From an uncultured Porphyromonadaceae bacterium (GTDB lineage Bacteria; Bacteroidota; Bacteroidia; Bacteroidales; Muribaculaceae): DNA of 16,494 nucleotides. The position numbers and the translations under genes are program-made. Where the stretch lies: the NCBI GenBank assembly GCA_902470475.1, contig CABRGT010000043.1, forward strand, positions 1 to 16,494, in the 5' to 3' direction. A model generated the notes under the pieces. It was not told where the DNA came from. It did no database searches and saw only the letters and a list, made by a program, of their open reading frames with translations. Shown one piece after another: positions 1 to 6,206 of this stretch (position 1 is its first letter; each line of letters starts with the position of its first letter).

Positions 1-353
1 ACGACATCTTCGATCCGATACGGATAGAAATCACGCGCCACGATGTGTCCGAGTTTAAACCGGAAGGCGATCCGCATGTCATATATATAGATGAGAGCGC
101 GCTGGAAGGAGCGCCGCGCTGGCAGCTGCGGCCGTGGCGCCGCGGCGACCGCCTGGACCCTTACGGCATGAGCGGCTCGAAGCTCGTGAGCGATGTCTTC
201 GCCCAGGCCCGGCTTACGGCCGCCGGCAAGGACGCGGCATGGCTTCTGTGGCGCGACGAGACGCTGATGTGGGTTGTGGGCCACCGCGCGTCGCGCCACT
301 TTGCCGTAGGCCCTTCGACCCGCCGGTATCTCCGACTGAAACTGAACGATTAA
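1..353 (+). CDS. tilS: tRNA(Ile)-lysidine synthase, C-terminal part (5' end outside window)
   Basis: TilS converts the wobble cytidine of the CAU-anticodon isoleucine tRNA to lysidine, using lysine and ATP in the cytoplasm. Only the C-terminal substrate-recognition domain is in the window. The frame is open to the window edge (codons begin at position 3), so a GTG at 45 is internal and not a start. The visible segment carries the TilS C-terminal pattern: LRPWRRGDR, then MSGSKLVSDVF, then WLLWRDETLMWVVGHR, and an ending on a short basic/hydrophobic tail (RRYLRLKLND). The catalytic N-terminal PP-loop domain lies upstream and cannot be checked. The next gene starts 32 bases after the stop on the same strand, so read-through into it is possible. 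The family call is firm. Confidence 0.93.
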   Translation, partial: DIFDPIRIEITRHDVSEFKPEGDPHVIYIDESALEGAPRWQLRPWRRGDRLDPYGMSGSKLVSDVFAQARLTAAGKDAAWLLWRDETLMWVVGHRASRHFAVGPSTRRYLRLKLND

Positions 354-385
354 TCATACTTATCGCATAATTGATTTCTGACTTT

Positions 386-2671
386 ATGAAATACTTGAAA
401 ATCACAGCGCTCGGCCTCGCCATGGCTATCGGACCGACAGCCATGGGCGCCGACATCGTCGCCACGGACGCCTACCGCTGGCACGGTGACACCATCACGC
501 AGGGCGAATACATGGCATTCTCGCCCGACGGCGTAAGCCTCATCTCGACGTATTCGGCACAGCCCGGCTACAGGATGCCCGTCAGCAAGACGTGGACCCT
601 CACCCGCGACCTTACGGGCTATCCGCGCCTGGAAACTCCCAACAAGCTGCACACGGCTGTGTACAATCTCGGCCTTGAGGAGATGCTCAACGCCGTGGAA
701 CCGGACACGACCCTGCGCACCGGCAAGGAATGGGCCGGTGTGTGGACCCGCGATGTAAGCTATTCGATACTGCTCTCCATGGCCTACATGCAGCCCGAAG
801 CTTCCGAGATCTCGCTGCGCCGCAAGGTGACGCCGACCGGCCGCATCGTGCAGGATACGGGAAGCGGCGGAGCATGGCCCGTCAGCTCCGACCGCATGAT
901 CTGGGCCGTGGCCGCCTACGAACTCTACAAGGTGACGGGCGACCGCAACTGGCTCGAGTACATATACCCGATAATCCGCAACTCGATGGAGGACGATCTG
1001 AAGGTAACGCACCGCACCGCCTCGGGCCTGGTCAAGGGCGAGACGTCGTTCATCGACTGGCGCGAACAGAGCTATCCGCGCTGGATGCAGACGGCCGACA
1101 TCTATGAGTCGGAGGCGCTGAGCACGTCGGCAGTGCATGCCCGCACGCTGCAGATCCTGGCCGAGATAGCGGCCGATCTGGGAAAGGACGATGACGCCCG
1201 ACGCTACCGTGCGCTCGCTGAAGACCTTGCCAAAGCCATCAACGACAATCTGTGGCTCGACGACAAGGGCTACTATGCGATGTACAACTATGGCCGCGGA
1301 TATCCCATACTTAATCCCCGCGCCGAGACGCTGGGCGAGTCGCTGGCCATACTCTATGGCATAGCTCCCGCCGACCGTGCGGCTTCGATCACCGAGAATA
1401 ATCCGACCACACCTTTCGGCGCCGCCATTTTCTTCCCGCAGATCGCCGACATGCCACCGTATCACAATAACGCGCTGTGGCCGTGGGTGGCCTCGTACTG
1501 GGCCATGGCCAATGCGGCCGCCGGCAACGAGCAGGGAGCGCTCGAGGCGATAGGATCGGTATTCCGCCCGGCCGCCCTGTTCACGACCAATAAGGAGAAC
1601 TTTGTACTCGACAACGGCGACATAGCCACCGAGCTCAACTCGTCGAACATGCTGTGGTGCCTTGCCGGTAATCTGGCTCTCACACATCGGCTGCTGTTCG
1701 GCATAGACTTCCTCAAGGACGGTCTCGCGTTCCATCCGTTCGTGCCCGAGGCGCTGTCGGCCGAGCGCACGCTGCGCGGTTTCCGCTACCGCGACGCCGT
1801 GCTCGACATCACCGTGCGTGGCTATGGCAACCGGATAAAGTCATTCACTCTTAACGGCCGCGAGCATAAACCGTTCATTCCGGCCGACATCAAGGGCCGC
1901 AACAGCATTGTCATCACCATGGCCGACGAGGCAGCCGCTCCGATGAAAGTCAACCATACGCCCAACGTGAAGGCTCCGCTCACGCCGCTGACCCGCCTGA
2001 CCCACGATCCGGCTCTCGACGGCCCCGGCGTGCCGGTGGACAATCTGCTGTCGTGGCAGCCGATCGAGTACATAGCCCGGTATGTGGTGCTGCGCGACGG
2101 ACAGCCTGTCGACACTGTGCGTACGACGACATACGCGGCCACAGTCCCCGGCCAGTATCAGGTGATAGGTGTCAGCGCCGAGGGTGTAGAGTCGTTCGCT
2201 TCCGAACCGGTCGACAACTTGCCGACGACGGTGCTTCAGATGCCCGCTGAGTCCGTGGCGATGCTGTCGCCCGAGATCAGTTACCCGGCCGAACATCCCG
2301 TGCGCGGGTATACCGGCACCGGATTCTATGAAGTGGATCACGCCGCCGCGCCGGCCGAGCTGGAGTTCGAGGCTCCGGAGGACGGCACGTACGCCATCGC
2401 CGTAGTGTATGCCAACGGCAACGGCCCTGTCAATACCGAGAACAAGTGCGCCGTGCGCACACTTGCCGTCGACGGCACGGATGCCGGCACGCTCGTGATG
2501 CCTCACCGCGGTGTCGGCAACTGGGACGACTGGGGCATGTCGAACACACTGAACGTGGAACTCAAAGCCGGCACACACCGCCTGAGCATAGTGTTCCTGC
2601 CTCAGAATGAAAACATGAATCTGAAAACCAATCACGCGCTCATCGACCGCGTCGTAATCAAGAAGAAATGA
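386..2671 (+). CDS. Secreted six-hairpin (alpha/alpha)6 glycoside hydrolase with Fn3-like and carbohydrate-binding-like C-terminal domains
   Basis: Probable exported glycosidase of 761 residues. I chose the ATG at 386 over the in-frame TTG at 371 because it begins directly with a signal peptide (MKYLKITALGLAMAIGPTAMG, cleavage near residue 21). Residues about 60-490 look like an MGH1-type (alpha/alpha)6 barrel, as in GH15, GH63 and GH78-like enzymes: a WTRD motif at 120-123, an acidic GETSFIDWRE segment with E219 and D224, repeated helix-rich segments, and ATELNSSNMLW with E416. E219, D224 and E416 are my candidates for catalytic acids; this is inference. An Fn3-like strand region follows at about 545-610, then a beta-rich C-terminal domain at about 615-761 resembling CBM6/35-type modules (GTGFYEVDH, ALIDRVVIKKK). 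No SusC/SusD genes are nearby, so the substrate is unknown. The exact GH family is not resolved. The stop overlaps the next start (ATGA). Confidence 0.8.
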   Translation: MKYLKITALGLAMAIGPTAMGADIVATDAYRWHGDTITQGEYMAFSPDGVSLISTYSAQPGYRMPVSKTWTLTRDLTGYPRLETPNKLHTAVYNLGLEEMLNAVEPDTTLRTGKEWAGVWTRDVSYSILLSMAYMQPEASEISLRRKVTPTGRIVQDTGSGGAWPVSSDRMIWAVAAYELYKVTGDRNWLEYIYPIIRNSMEDDLKVTHRTASGLVKGETSFIDWREQSYPRWMQTADIYESEALSTSAVHARTLQILAEIAADLGKDDDARRYRALAEDLAKAINDNLWLDDKGYYAMYNYGRGYPILNPRAETLGESLAILYGIAPADRAASITENNPTTPFGAAIFFPQIADMPPYHNNALWPWVASYWAMANAAAGNEQGALEAIGSVFRPAALFTTNKENFVLDNGDIATELNSSNMLWCLAGNLALTHRLLFGIDFLKDGLAFHPFVPEALSAERTLRGFRYRDAVLDITVRGYGNRIKSFTLNGREHKPFIPADIKGRNSIVITMADEAAAPMKVNHTPNVKAPLTPLTRLTHDPALDGPGVPVDNLLSWQPIEYIARYVVLRDGQPVDTVRTTTYAATVPGQYQVIGVSAEGVESFASEPVDNLPTTVLQMPAESVAMLSPEISYPAEHPVRGYTGTGFYEVDHAAAPAELEFEAPEDGTYAIAVVYANGNGPVNTENKCAVRTLAVDGTDAGTLVMPHRGVGNWDDWGMSNTLNVELKAGTHRLSIVFLPQNENMNLKTNHALIDRVVIKKK
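2668..2671 (+). other. ATGA stop/start overlap (translational coupling)
   Basis: The TGA stop of the glycosidase (2669-2671) overlaps the ATG of the pseudo-deaminase. This is typical of coupled translation within one transcript and argues that the two exported proteins are made together. It also fixes the start of the small gene, whose first residues form a good signal peptide. Confidence 0.8.
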
Positions 2672-3162
2672 AAAGAATAGTTCTCCTCGCCCTGGGCGTC
2701 GTGATGGCGTTTGCCGCTGTGGCTCAGGTACAGCTGTCGGCTGTCGACAAGGCACAGCCGACTGACGAAGTGTTCATGGATATGGCCGTCACGGTGGCTA
2801 ATACTGCCGTGGCGCAAGGATATAAGCCCTGCGGCACGGTCATCGTCATGAACGGTGCGTGGAAGTCGTCGGGCATGGCCGTGGGCGGCCAGACATCCGA
2901 GCAGGATGCTCTGGCGCGCTCGCGGCGCACGTCGCTTCCGACGGCCACGGTTTACACGGTCAATCAGCCTACCACGGCGGCGCTCGACGCGCTCCGCGCC
3001 GCCGGTGTGGCCACAGTCTACTATGTCAATCCGCAGGAGGCTGTGGTGGCAGCCGGTCTGTATACCGATGCCGATTACGCACCCGTGCTCGATGCGACCC
3101 AGCGCCCCGTAAAGGTCATCCGCATGGATTACGCGCCGGCTGTCGCATTGCTCAGGAAATAA
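2668..3162 (+). CDS. Secreted pseudo-deaminase: deaminase-fold protein lacking all zinc ligands
   Basis: A 164-residue protein with a signal peptide (MKRIVLLALGVVMAFAAVA, cleavage before Gln20), so probably periplasmic or secreted. The mature part follows the CDA-like deaminase outline: an opening helix FMDMAV (36-41), a PCGTVIVMNG strand (54-63), a helix with SEQDALARS (77-85), then TVYTVNQP (94-101) and LDALRAAGV (106-114). It aligns without gaps over residues 94-114 with residues 96-116 of the guanine deaminase at 10898-11431, with about 10 of 21 identical by eye. The catalytic residues are gone: the HAE position reads S-E-Q, and the two Cys of PCxxC are Thr102 and Ala105. It cannot be a normal zinc deaminase and more likely binds a ligand or acts structurally. 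The start overlaps the glycosidase stop by ATGA, so translation is probably coupled. I do not recognise a named family, and no function is assigned. Confidence 0.75.
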   Translation: MKRIVLLALGVVMAFAAVAQVQLSAVDKAQPTDEVFMDMAVTVANTAVAQGYKPCGTVIVMNGAWKSSGMAVGGQTSEQDALARSRRTSLPTATVYTVNQPTTAALDALRAAGVATVYYVNPQEAVVAAGLYTDADYAPVLDATQRPVKVIRMDYAPAVALLRK

Positions 3163-3188
3163 ACCCGCGTGTAATTTAATAAGCGGAA

Positions 3189-3221
3189 ATTGTCGGTAAA
3201 AAATATCTTTTTGTCGACAAT
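3189..3221. promoter_or_regulatory. 14-bp inverted repeat (hairpin) just upstream of the protease promoter
   Basis: Arms 3189-3202 and 3208-3221 pair over 14 positions (12 Watson-Crick plus two G-U at 3196/3214 and 3197/3213) around a 5-base loop. The outer arms read ATTGTCG and CGACAAT, and the inner part is A5/T5. The right arm contains a perfect 10-bp palindrome, TTGTCGACAA (3211-3220). The hairpin ends two bases before the TTTG box at 3223. It could be a terminator for the glycosidase/pseudo-deaminase transcript, but its T-run lies inside the stem and no T-tract follows, so an operator is at least as likely. The pairing is certain and the role is inference. Confidence 0.6.
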
Positions 3222-3222
3222 G

Positions 3223-3254
3223 TTTGGATATATGCATGCAAATATCTAATTTTG
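3223..3254 (+). promoter_or_regulatory. Bacteroidota-type promoter of the M6 protease gene
   Basis: A TTTG -33 box (3223-3226) and a TAATTTTG -7 box matching TAnnTTTG (3247-3254) are separated by 20 bases, close to the spacing used by the Bacteroidota primary sigma factor. Transcription would start near 3260, leaving a leader of about 35 bases before the ATG at 3295. Confidence 0.8.
3227..3246. promoter_or_regulatory. 20-bp near-perfect palindrome filling the promoter spacer (candidate operator)
   Basis: The 20 bases between the -33 and -7 boxes form an inverted repeat in which 9 of 10 symmetric positions match; only 3232/3241 (A opposite A) fails. The centre is TGCATGCA (3233-3240) and the outer arms are GATAT and ATATC. 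A dyad exactly between the two promoter boxes is where a dimeric repressor, or a MerR-type activator, would bind. No regulator gene is in the window. The symmetry is seen directly and the operator role is inferred. Confidence 0.6.
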
Positions 3255-3294
3255 CGTTCTGTCGAAAAAATTGTAATAAACCAATACAGCATAT

Positions 3295-6123
3295 ATGAAT
3301 CTAAGACTGATGGCCACCGCTGTGACGGTGGCGATGGCGGCCGGAGCCGCGATGGCTGTCCCTGCCAAGCGTGATGTAATCCACCGGGTGGCGCAGCCCG
3401 ACGGATCAGTGGTCGAACTGACCCGTATCGGCGACGAGCGCGCCCATATCTATCTGACTACCGACCGCGTGCCCGTGATCGCCGACGCTCAGGGCCGCTA
3501 CTGCTATGCGACACTCAGCGCCGACGGCGCCGTCGTGGCCGGTTCGTTCCAGGCGGCCGATCCTCAGGACCGCACGGCTGTGGAGCGGCAGTTTGTAGCC
3601 TCGATAGATACCGAGGCCGTGGCAAGCCGCATGCTCACGCGCCGCTCGCCGATGCGCGCAAACCAATCGTCTGAGATCGGCTTGTACGACGCTCTGTTTC
3701 CGCACGAGGGCGATGTGCACGCACTGGTGATCCTGGTCGAATTTTCCGACATCAAGTTCAAGGTGCCCAGTCCTCACGATTATTATACCGACTTTCTCAA
3801 CAAGGAAGGATTCTCGGCCGACAAGGCCACGGGATCGGTGCGTGACTATTTCGTGAAGTCATCGATGGGCAAGTTTACGCCGACATTCGACCTCTATGGC
3901 CCGGTGACGCTTCCCAACAACTGTGCCTATTACGGCAGCAACGACATATTCGGCAATGACAAGCGCCCCGGCGACATGGTGTATGACGCCTGCCGCCTGC
4001 TCGACGACCAGATCAATTTCGCCGACTATGACCTCAATAACGACGGCCGCGTCGATAACGTATATATCATTTATGCAGGACAGGGCGAGGCCTCGTACGG
4101 CGACGCCAACACCATCTGGCCTCACCGCTACGAAATGCAGTGGGCCTATGGCTCGATGCCGGTGTTTGACGGCAAGCGCGTCAACGACTACGGATGCTGC
4201 AACGAATGGGGCGAGATAAGCGTCGATGGCGTGGGCACGTTCTGCCATGAGTTCAGCCATGTGATGGGTCTTCCCGACCTTTATTATACCGGTGGCGACT
4301 ATTATTCGCCGATCAATAATCTCACTCCCGGATCGTGGTCGGTGCTCGACTACGGCCCCTACAACAACGACGGACGCACTCCGCCGGTGTATTCGGCTTT
4401 CGAGCGCAATGCCATGGGCTGGATCGATCCGGTCGTGCTCAAGGACGACGACAGCATCGAGCTGCGCAATCTCCAGGATTCCAATGATGTGGCTATTGTC
4501 CTGACTGATGATCCCAATGAATTCTTCCTGTTCGAGAACCGGCAGCAGACTGGCTGGGACACTTATGTGCCGGGTCACGGCATGCTCGTGTGGCACATAC
4601 GTTACCAGGCGAGCGCCTGGAGCAGCAATGGCCCCAACAATAATGAACAGCAGAATGTCGACATCGTCGAAGCCAGCGGCCTGTCCGACAACACCGACTG
4701 GGAGACGATGGCTTCGTATCCATTCCCCGGAACATCGCGTGTGACATCGTTCACCGACGATACCACTCCCTCGATGCGCACATGGGCCGGCAAGGCTCTC
4801 GGAGTGCCTCTGAACAATATCACCGAAGAAGGCGGTGTGATCACTTTCGACGTGGGCGGCGGTTATGCCGAACTGAGCGTGCCGCAGCCGGCGGCCACAG
4901 CGGTCCGCGGCAACGGTTTCACGCTGTCATGGCCGGCCGTAGAGAAAGCTCTGTCGTACACGGTCAATGTCTATACCAAGGATGCCGCGGGCGACATGCA
5001 GCCTCTGAGCGGCTATACCGATCTGACGGTAAGCGGCAATTCGCTTGAAATCACGCGCCTGCGTCCGCTTACACACTATTACGCCACAGTGAAGGCCGTG
5101 CGCGGCGCTCACAGCTCTGACCTGAGCGACGAACTTGAGGTAGTCACCGGCGAAGCGACATTCGATATGCTTGTGCCCGTAGTGAAACCGGCCACGAATC
5201 AGACGGCCGACGGTTTTGTAGCCAACTGGGAGGCTGTCGAAGGCGCTGAAAGCTATTTGCTTGATGTCACCGCCATAGATGATATCGCACCTGCCACCAC
5301 CATGGTCGACTTCGGCGAGGGAAGCGATCTTGAACTGCCGCCATCGTGGACTTCGAACTCGGGCGACTGCTATATGTCGGCCAACTACAGCGGCCCGGTG
5401 TCGGGAGCTCCCTCGCTGAAGCTGTCAAAGATCGGCCATTACATACAGTCGCCCGTATTCAAGGATAACGTGATATCGTTCGAGGCATGGGTCCGTAACG
5501 CGGGTAACTCGAAGACCAATTATATAGAGGTGCAGGGCCTCACCGCCGCACCGGGTGAGACCGCAACCGACGCAGACTGGATCCTGCTGCTGAAGCATGA
5601 GCCGATCTCTTACCAGCAGGGTGGCGAAATTATCACTGTAAGCGATATTCCCGAGGGTGTCCACTCCATAAGACTCGTCTTTAATAAAATGGGTTCGGGT
5701 AATCTTGCTGTGGACGACATTCTGATCACCGTGGGTGGCGAGCGCGTGGTGGCGGTGCCCGGGTATGAGGGTCTCAACGTGGGCAATGTCACCTCGTATG
5801 CCGTACCGGTACCGCAGGGTGTCAGCCGCATGCACTATGCCGTGACGGCCGTCAACGCCGCCGGAGTGAAGTCCGACGTATCGGATCTCATGGAAGTGAA
5901 GATCGGTCTGTCGGCTGTCGATGCCGTGTCCGACGGTTCGTCGGTGCAGGTTGCCGGGGGGGCGATATTGATTACCGCCGCCGATGAGTCGGCATCCGTC
6001 ACCGTGGCCGATGCTGCAGGCCGGGTAGTGGCGACCGCCACCGGATCAACGACAGTCAGTGTCGCGCCGGGCTTCTATGTGGTCCGTGTCGGCGCGGCAG
6101 TCTGGAAGGTAAGCGTGCGATAA
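3295..6123 (+). CDS. Secreted M6-family zinc metalloprotease with Fn3, jelly-roll and secretion-tail domains
   Basis: Exported protease of 942 residues, related to immune inhibitor A type (M6) peptidases. It has a signal peptide at 1-21 (cleavage after AMA), a propeptide-like region to about 125, and a catalytic domain at about 130-500. The active-site motif HEFSHVMGLPD spans 318-328: H318 and H322 bind zinc, E319 is catalytic, and D328 is the M6-type third ligand. An EF-hand-like loop, DYDLNNDGRVDN (about 244-255), suggests calcium binding. An Fn3 domain follows (527-623). A second Fn3-like domain (626-872) appears to be interrupted by a jelly-roll/MAM-like segment at about 668-812 (SGDCYMSANY, LAVDDILITV). 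Residues 873-942 form a C-terminal domain ending GFYVVRVGAAVWKVSVR, like a type IX secretion type A sorting tail. It probably degrades protein at or beyond the cell surface. It has its own promoter at 3223-3254 and ends at a strong terminator. Confidence 0.92.
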   Translation: MNLRLMATAVTVAMAAGAAMAVPAKRDVIHRVAQPDGSVVELTRIGDERAHIYLTTDRVPVIADAQGRYCYATLSADGAVVAGSFQAADPQDRTAVERQFVASIDTEAVASRMLTRRSPMRANQSSEIGLYDALFPHEGDVHALVILVEFSDIKFKVPSPHDYYTDFLNKEGFSADKATGSVRDYFVKSSMGKFTPTFDLYGPVTLPNNCAYYGSNDIFGNDKRPGDMVYDACRLLDDQINFADYDLNNDGRVDNVYIIYAGQGEASYGDANTIWPHRYEMQWAYGSMPVFDGKRVNDYGCCNEWGEISVDGVGTFCHEFSHVMGLPDLYYTGGDYYSPINNLTPGSWSVLDYGPYNNDGRTPPVYSAFERNAMGWIDPVVLKDDDSIELRNLQDSNDVAIVLTDDPNEFFLFENRQQTGWDTYVPGHGMLVWHIRYQASAWSSNGPNNNEQQNVDIVEASGLSDNTDWETMASYPFPGTSRVTSFTDDTTPSMRTWAGKALGVPLNNITEEGGVITFDVGGGYAELSVPQPAATAVRGNGFTLSWPAVEKALSYTVNVYTKDAAGDMQPLSGYTDLTVSGNSLEITRLRPLTHYYATVKAVRGAHSSDLSDELEVVTGEATFDMLVPVVKPATNQTADGFVANWEAVEGAESYLLDVTAIDDIAPATTMVDFGEGSDLELPPSWTSNSGDCYMSANYSGPVSGAPSLKLSKIGHYIQSPVFKDNVISFEAWVRNAGNSKTNYIEVQGLTAAPGETATDADWILLLKHEPISYQQGGEIITVSDIPEGVHSIRLVFNKMGSGNLAVDDILITVGGERVVAVPGYEGLNVGNVTSYAVPVPQGVSRMHYAVTAVNAAGVKSDVSDLMEVKIGLSAVDAVSDGSSVQVAGGAILITAADESASVTVADAAGRVVATATGSTTVSVAPGFYVVRVGAAVWKVSVR

Positions 6124-6144
6124 GCGGCGTTGCCGAAATAAATA

Positions 6145-6189
6145 AAACCCCGCGACAGCGACGGCCATCGGCCGCGTGTCGCGGGGTTT
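6145..6189. terminator. Bidirectional intrinsic terminator between convergent genes
   Basis: A perfect 13-bp stem (6145-6157 with 6177-6189), AAACCCCGCGACA pairing with TGTCGCGGGGTTT, encloses a second small hairpin made of CGGCC and GGCCG around ATC. The GC-rich stem is flanked by A's on the left and T's on the right, so it can end transcription from the protease gene on the plus strand and from the amylase gene on the minus strand. Confidence 0.92.
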
Positions 6190-6206
6190 CTTGCAGGCGG
6201 CGGGTC

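Noticed and set aside
45..353. Separate small gene starting at GTG 45
   Set aside because: The frame is open to the window edge and the protein is the C-terminal domain of TilS.
371..385. TTG start of the glycosidase at 371
   Set aside because: It only adds five residues before a well-formed signal peptide starting at the ATG at 386.
350..1735. Long minus-strand open frame of 461 codons opposite the glycosidase
   Set aside because: It is the antisense of a well-supported gene, with an Arg/Gly/His/Val-rich composition and no domain; long shadow frames are expected in GC-rich DNA.
2668..3162. First impression as a RidA/YjgF-like protein
   Set aside because: The order of elements and the gapless match to guaD fit the deaminase fold better; RidA hallmarks were not found.
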